From: Megaleporinus macrocephalus
Taxonomy: Eukaryota > Chordata > Actinopteri > Characiformes > Anostomidae
Direction of reading: 5' to 3'
Assembly: GCA_021613375.1 (NCBI GenBank)
Contig: CM038711.1
Span: 20,329,194 to 20,393,193, forward strand
Length of the DNA: 64,000 bases
The notes below the pieces were generated by a model. The model was not told the DNA's origin. It saw only the letters and a program-made list of their open reading frames with translations, and did not search any database. Positions 38,436-51,508 of this stretch are shown one piece after another. Position 1 is the first letter of the stretch, and each line of letters opens with the position of its first letter. Position numbers and translations under genes: made by a program.

Positions 38436-39554
38436 TAGGGCTGAAATGATTCCTCGGGATACTCGAGTAACTCGATTACAAAAAACTCATCGATGCAAAG
38501 AATTTGTTTAATCCATACAATCATATTCAGCGCGCTGTTTCGCACGGATCACTTTTACTGTTGCACAATGCGCGCTTACGGTGTTGCCAGGTGACACGAA
38601 GAACGTGGTGTGATGGCGCGGATTGTAAATTAGAGAAAAAGAGAGAAAATAAGGAGAGACCAACAATAAGGAGAGACCAGCAATAAGGAGAGATGAACAA
38701 TAAGGAGAGACCAGCAATAAGGAGAGACCAGCAATAAGGAGAGACGAACAATAAGGAGAGACCAGCAATAAGGAGAGACCAGCAATAAGGAGAGACGAAC
38801 AATAAGGAGAGACCAGCAATAAGGAGAGACCAGCAATAAGGAGAGACGAACAATAAGGAGAGACCAGCAATAAGGAGAGACCAGCAATAAGGAGAGACGA
38901 ACAATAAGGAGAGACCAGCAATAAGGAGAGACCAGCAATAAGGAGAGACGAACAATAAGGAGAGACCAGCAATAAGGAGAGACCAGCAATAAGGAGAGAC
39001 CAACAATAAGGAGAGACCAGCAATAAGGAGAGACCAGCAATAAGGAGAGACCAACAGAGAAAACCATATACAGTGTCCAAAATCTACTGTAAAACCGAAC
39101 TAGCCGAGGGAGACGTTACTGAGCGTGGACCTGAAGAGAGACAAGGCTGAAGTTAGCTTCTTATGTAAATTCCGCCTTTCCACCTTAAATGATGCAGCAG
39201 TTAGAGGCGGCAGAATGTAACTTCTGCAGTATTTAAGGTGGGACAGACAATTTAAATAAGAAACTAACTTCAGAAAGCAAGCAACTGAGCTTTCCCAGCA
39301 AACTGATAGTCTTGTGAACTTATAGTATGATGTATAGGTCTAGTAATACATTTCAATAATAGTAATTACTAAGATGTTTTCTTTAAAGCCTTACTATATG
39401 CAATTTAAGCAATACAATGTTAAGACACCTGTCTTATTTTATCTTATATATTTATTATTGCTCTTTAATAAACCAAAAGTATTTGTATCCGATTAATCGA
39501 TGGAATAATCAGTAGAATACACGATTACTAAAATAATTGATGGCTGCAGCCCCA
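38436..39554. mobile_element. Non-autonomous hAT element, copy 2 (internally deleted, 8-bp TSD)
   Basis: It begins TAGGGCTGAAATGATTCC and ends GATGGCTGCAGCCCCA, flanked by the exact 8-bp duplication GTGGAATG at 38428-38435 and 39555-39562. It is collinear with the copy at 15862 over both flanks, but lacks the segment matching about 16350-16872 of copy 1. It also carries an internal 17-bp minisatellite that copy 1 has only as a single unit. It has no transposase frame. Minus-strand frames of up to 190 codons are made by the minisatellite. Confidence 0.9.
38648..39055. repeat. 17-bp minisatellite (24 copies) with 51-bp higher-order unit
   Basis: AATAAGGAGAGACCAGC repeats 24 times exactly. From about the fourth unit the order CCAGC, CCAGC, CGAAC recurs, making a 51-bp higher-order repeat. 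Because 17 is not a multiple of 3 but 51 is, all three minus-strand frames stay open with a 17-residue period. Copy 1 of the host hAT element has a single related unit (AATAAGGAGAAACGAAC) at the same place. Confidence 0.95.
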
Positions 39555-39562
39555 GTGGAATG

Positions 39563-40430
39563 ATAATAGCATGCTTTACCGGGTGCATCCAGAGGCGGAG
39601 TAGATTAAACCTATATTCAAGTGAAAGTGGTGTTACTTCAATTTAATAATGACTCAAGCAGAAGATAAAAGAGGGAAAATAGAAAGTGGATAGGCTCTGT
39701 CCTTCTCTTTTAGAAGTATTAACAATGTCAATATATGAATCTTTTCTCTGCCCATCCAGTGAAGAAGAGGAATGCTAGAAAGTCTGTATCACTATATAAA
39801 CTACTTTCACGCAGTGCAGCAGAGTATTCTTCATCAGGATGCCTCACCCAACACTACTGAAGCCTCTCCATCTCCTGCACTGACTCACACTGACCCGGAG
39901 CTGTGTGGCTCCACTAGCTGATCCGAATGATGCAGGTGTTACACCCACAGAATACATACAAAATGTGAGTCAGCTGGTCTTCAGTGGATAAAAAGGTATT
40001 CTGTGTGTTTTATTGATTGTTTAATCATTTGGCATTTTGAGTGTTATTAAAACAAACCTTCGTTAGTAATTCATGAATCATGACATTCATTTAAATCTAG
40101 TGTTCTGTAATATCTCAGTGCTTTTTAAAATTATTTTAATTTTCCTTATTCATCACTGACTATGAGTCTGTTTACACGCATTACTAATCTGAGAACTGCA
40201 GAAAATTCAATTTTGTTAGTAATCTGATTGATGCACTTTAGTAATCAGATAACTTAGAGTTTACATGAGTCAGGCAGTAATCAGATTTCTTCTATGCAAA
40301 CAGACGATAAACTCTGGACATGCTATGTGTTGTAATATGACAACTTTTAATCACTATGTCAATAATCAGATGCCAGGCATGTGTTTTACATTATAAGTAA
40401 TTAACATCCTGCCATGCTCCGGGGACTGTA
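39563..40430. other. Intergenic DNA
   Basis: No gene or defined element recognised. Confidence 0.5.
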
Positions 40431-40890
40431 CAGTGCTTAAAAGGTTTGTTAACCGTGTACAGTTTTCTACATTTCTGCATAAATATGACCTTTAAAGTCC
40501 TAAAAGTAGATTAATAGAAGCACATTAAACAAATGAGACAAACATATTCAACTTTGATTTATATTAAACATTTATTTATTGAAGAACATGATACAATATT
40601 TTCTATTTTTTAAGGGGCAAAAGTATGTGAACCTTTGCTTTTAGAATCTGAGGTAAATAATTTGTGCAGCAGTAACTGCAAATAAATGTCTCTGGTTGGT
40701 CAGTCCTGCTCATCACCTTGAAACAGTTTTAGTCCATTCCTTCATACAGAACAGCTTCAACACTGGACTGTTGGTGGGTTCATCACACAAACTGCCAGTT
40801 TCAGGTCCTACAACATTTCTACAGAATTAAGGTCAGGTCTTTGACTTGGCCAGTCCAACACATTACCTTTTTAACCATTTTTTTATTTGG
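40431..40890 (-). mobile_element. Truncated Tc1-like transposon end
   Basis: It starts after TA with CAGTGCTTAAAAGGTTTGTT. The reverse strand near 40820-40860 reads GGCCAAGTCAAAGACCTGAC CTTAAT, the remains of the WPSQSPDLNP segment of a Tc1 transposase. Next comes the 3' end containing AAAGGTTCACATACTTTTGC. Stops and indels break the frame. Only the terminal 450 bp or so is present; the right limit is abrupt and approximate. Confidence 0.75.
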
Positions 40891-41177
40891 TAGGCCGCTC
40901 TTGGGCGCTTGGGGCCTCAAGGGCCGCATGCTTGGCTCGTGCTGGGGATTACCATTCCGACTCAAAATTGACAGACATGAGAGGATTAAAAAAAACGAAA
41001 CAAAAAATACCCCACTTATTTATTTTTAATTTTACTTTCAAGTTAACTGTTAATGTGTGTGTGTGCGCATGCACCCAACCACCCCCCCTTCCCCAGTGTA
41101 CTTCTATTACTGACAGAAAGACTGGTGAACTATATCTATATATAGAGGAACATGATTGGAATGTTCCTTTATATATA

Positions 41178-41388
41178 GTCGCTGTCCAAAGAAAAACATG
41201 TACCTCCATTTTTATGAATTTTTATTAATTTTTTTTAATCATATGAATGTGGCAGCTGCTGTTTACATTGTGTGATTTCATGATGAATAGGTAAATAGAA
41301 ATGCGCCAAAATAACATTAAAAGTAAAGAAGGTTTTTGGCCTCACTTATAAAGTTGCTATTTCTGAGATTTTTTTCATTGGACAGCGG
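41178..41388. mobile_element. Short MITE, copy 2 of the GTCGCTGTCCAAAGAA family (TA target)
   Basis: The left end is GTCGCTGTCCAAAGAAAAAC; the right end reverse-complemented is CCGCTGTCCAATGAAAAA. Both are flanked by TA (41176-41177 and 41389-41390). The 211 bp has no coding capacity. Related copy at 7959. Confidence 0.65.
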
Positions 41389-41390
41389 TA

Positions 41391-44300
41391 ATATAGTCCT
41401 AAGCTGCAATTATCACCTCTAGAACATCTTTCCTTTTTGTTGCAAGTAAAGAAACAAGACACAAATAATACAAGATACAAGCAATATATGCTCATGGATG
41501 TGTATTTTAATAAAAATAATTCTGTCAAAATTAAACGAGTACAATATTTCTTTAACATGTTTCCAGTACATAGTTTTTTTTGTTTTTTTTCCATTATCAT
41601 TTTCCTTTTTTATGTTGTTTTAAAGGTTTAAAAGGTTCATGCTAAGTAGAGGGTAAATCATTTCACAATGGCTAAAATCAAAACGCAAATAAAATTTAAA
41701 ACATAATAGAAGAAAATTGTGCACAGCTTGTTGTATTCAGCTTTAGCTCTATTTGTCCTGCTTCTCCGTCATCCTAGGCACACAATGGCACTACACGGAC
41801 GAGCAAAGAGGGACAAATGTGTCCTGGGAGGATTTTCAGCTAATTTCTTTCCCTTCATTGTATACTGTAGGTCCCTATTTGCGATTTAGTTCTATGATGG
41901 ATCGCTTTCAAATGGCAATATGCAGTTCGGGTGGTTAGCCTACGATGAGTTCCCAAAGCGGTTTTCTTTTCTTTTGCCATTAAAAAAAAACAATCCCAAC
42001 ACATGAGCTCCACTACTTACACATCAGTAAAAGTATGAGCTTTTAGTCAGAGCTGGCATTGTGTGTCAATATCAAACGCTTATGGCTCTGTTAAGAGTGA
42101 CACATGATGTCTCCATGCAACAGGGTAACACCACTCAGATGTCTTCACTGATTCATCTACCAGTATAAGAAATGATTAAACATATGCTGACTTGAACAGA
42201 GATTGCCAGGTATCAGAGAGTGTACGAAGCAGTAGCCATAGAAGTAGCCGTGACCTTGTGGTCAGAGAGGTGAACTTATTCGTTTACTTTTTTTTTATCT
42301 AAACAGTCAAGTTGTTTGGCTTTTAGCTCCTGTTGATCATAAGATGAAAAGCAAGTGACCTTTGAGGAGTACGTAATATAGAACCTCTGGACCATTCCCT
42401 CCAACGGCCCTGGAGCCCCTGGCCTGCCTAGTGAACAGTTCAACCAAGTTCAGCTACTGCACAGCATCTACTGTCCCTATTTACTGCTTCCTGACACACG
42501 AACAAGCTAGACAGTGTTGTTCGCAGTGTGAGTGAGGTAAAACTGGAAAAAAAGAAAATACAATGCAATATGTCCAAAGGTAGGTGCAAAGACGAGGGAT
42601 GTAACAAACAATCTCATGGTGGCCAGCAGCGAAACTTGAGTAATAAACGGAGTAAACGGCTAGGCTACATTCAACGACACGGTGGAGCACCACTCGCTGG
42701 CTGACTGGGCGAAATACTGGGTTAAACACATGTGAACGATATTCTACCCCACGCAGGCCGAGAAAGCATCAAAATGAGAGAGTACCATACGGAAGAAAGG
42801 AACCTACAGAAAAAGCAAGAGAGGAATAATCAGGCTGTAGCCACATGTCATACAGTGACTGGGTCAGTGCTGTGTGCAGAACTAAAGTGCTGCAGCTTAT
42901 GATGGCAAAAGGGAATCTAAAGGAAAGAGAATGGGGGAAAAGAGAACGAAAAGAGATAAAAAAAAAAGTTAATGGGTTGGGGGGGGTGGCGGCAGATATT
43001 TTGGGTATTTATTTTAATCTTGCATGCTGAGAGTCAATAATGGCTAAAGTATAGTGTCTCCAAAAAAAAAAAAAAAAAAAAAAGCAAAAAAAAAAAAAAG
43101 CATTAAAGATCTCAGTACTTGTAATTAATTCAGGGGAAAATCTTGCCATAAACAGAGTGGGAGTGGATAAAATAAAGTTAAGAATTAGTGTTAGAGGCCA
43201 GCTTGAGGCCTAAAGCTGTCTTCCAAGCTACAGGGTGTATTGTAAATGAATTAAATTGCTATACTTGGTTTTCTTTGACCAAAAAACTTGACAGTTTTTA
43301 TTCATGACAGGCACACAATCAATCAAAACACCCACATGATAATTCTAACATAGCTAAAAAAAAAAAAAAGAAATAAAATAAAAAGAAATGGGGGTTTAAC
43401 GTTACATCTGTATGGTACCCTAGAAAGACAAAGATCGCTTTTTAAAATAGAAGCTTTTTTGGAGAGAGAGACCAGAGTTCATAAAAATAGACTTGGTTAC
43501 AGTCAGACCCGAAAGTCTGGGTCTGTGATGCAACTGTGTGTTGTGTATCCAATAGGACTGGTGCTGGTGCCTGAGCTTTTACTACTAGCTTAGAAGTGAG
43601 ACACACAGGAGCTGTGCCTCCTCTCACAAATCTCTCATGCGCTTTCAAATGAATCTGAAGAAAAAAGAAAGTGTAAAGGGAACCACCGCGTCCCCTCTAC
43701 CACAACATCACGGATATCTCTCGAACACCTAAAAACTGTAGTTAAGTGGTACAGTAGCCAGTAAAATTTCAGTTAAATGAGCGAGGCCTTAACAAGTAGC
43801 CACAGTATTGCCAGATAAGAGCAATACCTCGTTCTGCAGTGTCCCATGCTAAAACGACGTGTGTCAAATACCTGAGTTCTGAATAAGGGAGACTTTTTAT
43901 GCTTTCAAGAAGAGTTAACTACGGCGTATGTCCTTGATATGGTGCGTGTGTAGAATACTATGCATTGAATCCACCCATAAAAACAAAAAGGGAAATCTGG
44001 TTCAAGATGAGCACAACAAACTGACGAAATAGAAACTAAAATAAAAATGACTAGATAAACGGAATAATAATTATCTTTAAATAGTGTCACACAATTTGTA
44101 TTTGATAATACTAAAATTAAAAAGAAGCTTCTCTCCTCCTCATGTTTCTAGTCATTCCTCATCCGGACTGCCTGTGGCAAGCGGCACACTAATTCAAACG
44201 AGCGTGTTCCTCATGGCAACCAACTGGAAAGTCCTCTTCTTAGCCGTCCTGAACATTGCCTGAGGAAGAACACAGAGGTACACAGACACATCCCTTGTAC

Positions 44301-44835
44301 TTTATTACGTGGAAAACGAAGCAGTAGTTTCACTCCTAATGTTAATTGCTGTTGCTCTGCACCCTTCATTACCCTCAGGTAGGAAACATAACTGTCCCAT
44401 AATTCCTTACAATGACTGTTTGAAAATGGAATTAACTCCACATTCCCTGTCTGGCCTATGTCTGGTCCAATGTATTAGCTACAGGCCAGAAGCTCTTTTC
44501 CAGCTGTGTTATACAAAATAAGATGAATTATGCACTGCAATCATTACAATATATTAGCAGTAATGTCAACATACTTGCCTCGAGATTTGATCACCACTTT
44601 TCAAAATATGAGGCATTCTTTATAGAAATCTCCACAGTATTATTACAGAATCATCAAACAACTTCATTCTTTTACAGCATCCTACCATAAACATCTGAAA
44701 TTGTGGAATGTTAGTATCATATTAGTATTATTTTATACATGTACTTATAGCAGAGACTTTTTTTTTTTTAACATAATCTATGTGAATGTGTGTGTGCAGG
44801 TGTGTGTGTGCACAGGTGTATCACCTGGACTGGTG
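41391..44835 (-). other. ranbp10: Probable ranbp10 3'UTR and downstream DNA
   Basis: This stretch lies directly after the ranbp10 stop on the - strand. It has little recognisable repeat content and no coding frame. Minus-strand AATAAA signals (TTTATT on +) occur near 44301, 43297 and 43004. Two oligo(A) runs on the + strand lie at about 43060-43100 and 43355-43368. The cleavage site cannot be fixed from sequence. Confidence 0.35.
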
Positions 44836-44966
44836 CTAGTGCAAAAAGTTGTCGACTCTGGCGAAGGAACAGGAGCCGGAGCGCACTCGGGCCATGAGCT
44901 GCACACACTCTGTGGCCTGGCCCAGCGCCAGCATGAGTGGAGGCTGCTTAGGCAGATTCTGAGACT
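44836..44966 (-). CDS. ranbp10: ranbp10 exon I: CRA C-terminus and stop
   Basis: Acceptor CTCCTGCAG. Reads [20 protein letters not shown] then [20 protein letters not shown] and FLH, with TAG at 44838-44836. It completes the CRA domain and fixes the 3' end of the coding region. Confidence 0.95.
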
Positions 44967-46295
44967 CTGCAGGAGAGAAAGACTCCAGATTACTTCACAA
45001 TTACTTCACTAGTTAGGGCCGAACTGATATGACAGTTTAGGGGATTGTGATTGATGAACAAAAAGTTCAGATAAACACAGTAGCAAGTCAGAGACCCATA
45101 ATTTAATTTAACTTCCACTCAGAACACCGGTTCGGTACAAGCTGTTCATTTTTCAGGGGACGTTAAATATGACAACGCTCTTGCACAAAGAAGGAGAAAC
45201 TAAAGTGAAGAAAATAAAGTGAAGAACAGAAATGACTGAAGGTGAAGTTCAGAGAAAATGGGACCCGTGCTAGACCTGGTAGACGACCAAAACTGTTACT
45301 ATCAGATAAACAGTTATTTTTATTTTTAAGAGAGAGGAGAACATCAAGCTCCACTCCTGCTTTAGATCTGAAGAAATCCACAGATGTTTCTGTAAATCCT
45401 TCCACTGAGAGAACTTGATACAATACCAAAGAAAAATATACCGATACTAAACCATACCACCGCAAAAACCTAAAACATTGATAATGTCAGTGCAACGCCA
45501 GAGATGCCAGACTTATAGTTAATGTAATTTATGTTTATTATTATTATATATTTTTTTTAAATAAATTGTAGTTTTTGGCATTTTCTTATTTATTTTCTTA
45601 CATGTGTCCTTGAGAGTAAACATGTACATTGATAACTGCAGTTCATGTGATTTCATGTGATAGTAATTAGCACTATTACTAAAATGATAGAGTGAACTAA
45701 CAAAAACATACATGGCATTAACAGTACTGTTGAGTTTAATCTCATCTTCAAGTTAAGGTAAGGCTGTTGCTGTGAATGTGAATCTTGTGTTGACATGTAG
45801 AGATGTTTGCCACATTGTTAGGTTAGATAAAAAGACACAGGCAACTTAAGAAGCTGTCACTGACTTCAAGCGCCTCATGGAACCCTGACAGTAAAAAAAA
45901 GTTTACTTGTCATAAAAGTCTTCGCCGTGTTTGTGTCCTTGGCTTTGCAGACTGGACTTCTTGTGCCCCTGTGCTTGCCTTGACTTATGTATACACACAA
46001 TACCTTAACGCTTTGTGGTTTTGTTTTTTTATTATTATTTTCTTTTTACAAGCTGTGGACGGTCAGCATTTAATACTGAATAAAGGTGATACTGTATTTA
46101 ACAGCTGCTGCAGGACTGCATTCGGGGTTCTATCTTTGTTAAATATGCCTTCTTTTTTCCTGATGATGAAAAATGAATAACCCATTTACCTAACAGCTGT
46201 TTTGACTGGAAAATAAATAAATGAAGCAAGGCTCTGGACAGGTCTGCATAATGTAGATGTAAATTCACCTGTTGACATTACCTGTTTAAATACAC

Positions 46296-46376
<81 letters not shown>

Positions 46377-47729
46377 TATGTGTATTTAAACCAGTAATGT
46401 CAGCAGGTGACTGTAGTCTTGATTTGGTACAAAAGCAGATTCCACAAAAGGCTTTGAAGCACAAAGATGTGCAGCGGATCTCCAGTTCGTTAACAGATGT
46501 GTGAGAAAATGATTTTTAATTATTTAGAAAATCAAAAGAGGTTTGCGTATTTCTCCCACTGCAGTGCAAAAGATCATGAAACATTAAAGGAAACAGGAGG
46601 AATTTCAGTGTGTTAAAGACAAAAGCCTAAGCTGAACACCTATGATCGCCTATCCCTCAGACGACACTGCATTAAGATCCATCGTTGAACAATAGCTGAT
46701 ATAACCACATGGGCAAGGCAGTACTTTGGCAAATCTTTGTGAAAACTTCATTGTGCAAAGCAGAAACCTTTTTATATATTAATCCTGTCCAGAAGCTGCG
46801 TCGCAGAGGTGGGACAGACATCACACAGTGGAAACTGTGGTCAGATGAATCAGCATTCCAGTATATCTTATTTGGAAGAAATGGATGCTGTGTGTTCCAG
46901 ACTAAAGATGAACAGGACCATACAGCCGGGCTCTGTTACAGTAAGGGGTTGGTGTGTCAGCACCCTTGGCAAAGGTAATTTACACTTCTGTGATGCAGCA
47001 TTAATGCAGAAAAGTACACGGAGATCTTCAAAAAGACTCTTGCCCAGGAGCGTCCTGCATTTTTCAACAAGACAATCCAAAACCACATACTGCACACATT
47101 ACAAAGGCATGGCTAAGGAAGAAGAAGGTATGGGTACTGGACTGACCTGCCCCCAACAGAAAATGTGTGGAGAATGGAATGTGTTGCAGGCCGGAAATGC
47201 AGGAATTGGTGCATGTTAACCAAACAATTGGGATTAAGCTGACCAGACAAAACATGAAGTATCTTTGATTCCTACCTTTTTCTGATTCTGGGTTATATTA
47301 ATACTGTAGTCCTGGTGGTGGAACTACACAGCTTCATTTGCGGTTTCAGTTTCTGTTAATCAGCTTTTAATTTCTAGTAGTTCCCCACAGGGTTAGAACC
47401 GTTTATTCTAATACTAAAGGTCCATTTTAGGGGTACTCATATAGAACTACTCCCAACTGGCACGACCAGGAGTTCAGTGATGATGTGATGAAAAAAGGTA
47501 GCTATTATAAGCATATTACTGGAGATACAAATTTGCTGAAACAGATAAAACCACAGGTCGTCAATATATCAGTTTGTAATGTCAGCGGTGCATGTATAGA
47601 AGTCAGCAGGTTCCTACCCAAGATGGCGCTATTAAGGGCAGAGCAGATGGCTTCTCTCTGTGTGGGGTCCAGCTGCTGGCCCACTGGGCAGTTCCACGGG
47701 TCCGAATATGCCAGCAGACTGAACGCATC

Positions 47730-47806
<77 letters not shown>

Positions 47807-50800
47807 AACACACACACAAACACACACACAAACAAAGGGCAATGAGAGCAGTGGTTGCCAGTGCAGTGATAGCGTGAGGGCTAATAACCTTTCTAACAGT
47901 CTGTCCATTTACATCAGCCCCTAGCAAACAAACAGAGGCTGGAGGGACCGCTAATGTGTTCTAGTAACCATACACAAGCCCACTAAATGTCAAATTGCGT
48001 CCGCCTGCCAAACTCTGACTGACTCATCACATCCCTACAGCAAAAAGAGCTACACCAGAGACAGAGGGCACACACAAAAGCCAACTGCGTACTGATCAAA
48101 GCCATAGCAGCAATCACACAACACAAACATATAGGAGCAAATGCCTGGATCATCTGTTTAAGTGCCCTGGATTTGACCGTGAAGCATCAGTCAGAGCATT
48201 AGTCATTAACCACGGGCATTATGAAAGGATACAACACTGTATATCCAATTTCAAGCTTAGCACTAAACAATGCACAAAGCATTTGCTTGAACCATTTATT
48301 TCCCTCACATACAAATAACAGATTAATCTACTGTTTCGGTTCCACTACCTGAAGTGGTAGGTTGGGTTCACCCCACGGATGCTCTGATCACATTTTCCAT
48401 GCACCTTAAACTTATTAGTATCTAAAAAATTCAGCACTGCACAGAGCAGCTACTGTACATTAAAATAAGTAAAGCGAATTCCATTTAAATAAAACATGCA
48501 GGACTGGCAATTACTTTAAAATGACACAGTAACATGTTTAGTGTGTGTAGAATATGATATACTCTGAATTGATATGTTTTGCTTTTTTTATACCACTGGC
48601 TTTAATTCTTGCACCGAAATAAACATTTCAATATGATGACACAAAGAACTCCTTGTTTTGGTTTAAGATACTCTAAAATACATGCTCAATGCATGTTCTA
48701 TGCTGCATTTTAAGCTTAATTTATTCACTGCCAATTCTGCCTCCTAGCCCCCCCCCATGTCACATAATGGTGCCAAGCTGGGAGTGTGAAGGGTAGCATG
48801 CTCTTCCTCCAAGTCATGTGAAGTCACCCACTGCATGCTTTCCAGCTGCCACTCAGGGAGAGCTGAAAGATTGATTGTTTTTATATTGGAAGAGCAATCT
48901 GAGAGAGTGCAATTTTAAAACTGCAACAGCTGCAATTTTTATTATAGCTTATCAAATGGGAAACCATAATCTAATAACACAGAGCATGTAAACGACAACT
49001 AACTCTTAGCTTGTCACTCTATATCCAGGGCTCAAACCTTAAGCTTTAAGGCAAACAAGCTGGTCTTGGTAATAAACCTGGTAATATTTGTCGGAATATT
49101 TGCGAATAGAGAAAAAACGATCAGCTCTACACTCATGCAGCATCACTGGACATTTCAATGTTCTTGGACGAGAGCACTGTCTGTGACTAGCAGATTTCCG
49201 TGACAGGCTGAGTCTGCGGAGGGCCGTCCTTGAGAGAGTAATACAGTTAGGCTCTCTCTTAGTTTAACAGTGTTTTGATGAAAGACTGCACTGTAGATAT
49301 AGAAGTGGGTGTTGAATCGTCTTCTCTTTCACACTGCAGACTTTTAAATGGCTTGGTAAGTTTTGGATAATACATGCTGCAATGCCATTAGTTAGGATAA
49401 ACTCCATTTTCACTGCCTCTTGTGGCTTAAGCAGAGCAGAATGTGGTAAATCAGCCTATTAGCTTAACACAGCTGATTAAATAACAGGTTTATATATGCT
49501 GGTCAGAACACATTGGGACATCTCTCGTTCCCCTGCCTCGTGCTGACTCCCAGAGTTCCTCCTACCTGCAGCATTTTCTTGTGCGTGGCATTCTTGCCGT
49601 ATTGGCGAGAGAGTTGCTCGTTGAGGGCCTGCAGCTCGCGGCCGAACTGGATCATCCGCTCTGTGGCCGCCTGGTTGCCCCCACACAGCTGCCTCGATCC
49701 ACAGCTGTCCTCTGGCAGAGAGAAGACGAGAGAGGAGCTTGTCTGTTGGTTCTAGGTCATTGATCATTAAGAAAAACCTGCACTTGCATCTTCACACAGA
49801 GCAATATTTTAAAAATAAATAAATAAGCATTTACAGTATTTTACTGGTAATCATGGCCACACAGAAATAAAAAAAATATATTATCCTTGATTAGCTTTTG
49901 ATTCTTTAATTCTTTACAGAATTAAAGTTGATGGACATTATTTGTTGATGTTTTTTTTTATTCTAGGAGTGTGTTCAAACGTGTATTACATAGTCAAGCT
50001 GCAACAGGCACTTATGGACACCTGATTTTCATAGCAGATTAGAATTGCCTTATTATTATGGTACAGACATTTTTGGCTCATAAAATTATCATTTGAGATT
50101 TGCTTGTTGAAGTGCTACATTTAATGCTCAAACAAATCGAACATTCCCAGAAATTTATTTTTACACAGTGCACCATAATTTCAGAACTTAATTTTTATGG
50201 GGCAGGTGGGGTTACAGGTTGAGGAAACTAACTTGAAAAGGATTCATGGGAAATGTAACTAATTTCTGAATAATAAAAATCATTAAGATAAACAGTGAAC
50301 AATCATTTAGGGTGGTTTGATGTGAAATAGTGAGTTCTGTACAATCTTACCGACTCAAAATTGGAACCAGACGTCCAAAGCACCTACATTATTTAAAAAC
50401 TACCTGGCAGAGTAGTTGCTACACAATTTGTGGCTAAGACATTGTTTTATTATAGCTGTAAAATTAGCTTTTGGCCTAAAACTTATTTTTAAACTCAATT
50501 AATGGCAGAGCGGCATACGCAGTATGTTGAAGGCAAAATGAAATAAAACTTCTTATTTCACATTTACAACCATTTCCCCAACATTAACAACATCTGACAT
50601 CGTAACCAAAAGACACACTTAAGGAAAACTATTTTGGAATCTTAAGAAGGTAAGAAGGTTTCATCTTAAAGGGGAAACAGTGGAGCAGAGTAATGCAGTA
50701 TTACATACTGCCAGAAAAATAATAAAAAGAAGGGTCTTTTTTAGGTCTTTTAGGCACAAAGGTTGCCATGGTGACAGCATCTGCTAAAAACGTGAGATGA

Positions 50801-51258
50801 GAGAGGTGGGGAAAATGGGAGGATGCAGAAACTCTTTGACCATGTCAACCTCACATCGTGTAGATATTTTTCTGAAATCTGAGGGAATCTGACTTCCAAG
50901 AACACAGACCAAGAATTTAGAACTGGAGTGTAACACGCAGGTCTTTCAGTTGTGCTTACAGTCCAGAGCATCACACTCAACCTCTCCTGCAACCAGTAAC
51001 CTTGGAGACAAACATTAAAACAGGGAGAGCAAGTGCGAGAGAGAGAGAGAGAGAGAGAAAGAAAGAGTGAGAAAAGAGAGAGAAAAGAGAGACGTGTGAG
51101 GGAGAAAGATAGAAAAGAGAGAATGATAGAGACAAGAAAGAAAAAGAGAAAAAAGAAAGAGAAAAACCAGAGAGAAATATAGAAGAGTCATAAAAGGGAG
51201 AGAATGAGAGAAAAAAGAAAGAAAGAGAGATAAAGAAAGATAGAGATAAAGAAAAAAA

Positions 51259-51310
<52 letters not shown>

Positions 51311-51417
51311 TGAGAAAAGAGAGACTGTGTGAGGGAGAAAGATAGAAAAGAGAGAATGATAGAGACAAGAGACAAGGAAAAAGAGAAAAAAGAAAGAGAA
51401 AAGCCAGAGAGAAATAT

Positions 51418-51508
<91 letters not shown>

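Larger units (their letters stand above)
44967..47617 (-). other. ranbp10: ranbp10 intron H-I
   Basis: Holds a Tc1-like remnant and an AT hairpin, listed separately. The segment 45010-45480 looks like an unclassified old insertion; nothing else recognised. Confidence 0.8.

Noticed and set aside
46709..47219. Two overlapping open frames as a possible transposase gene
   Set aside because: They are frameshifted pieces of one decayed Tc1-like transposase lacking its third catalytic region.
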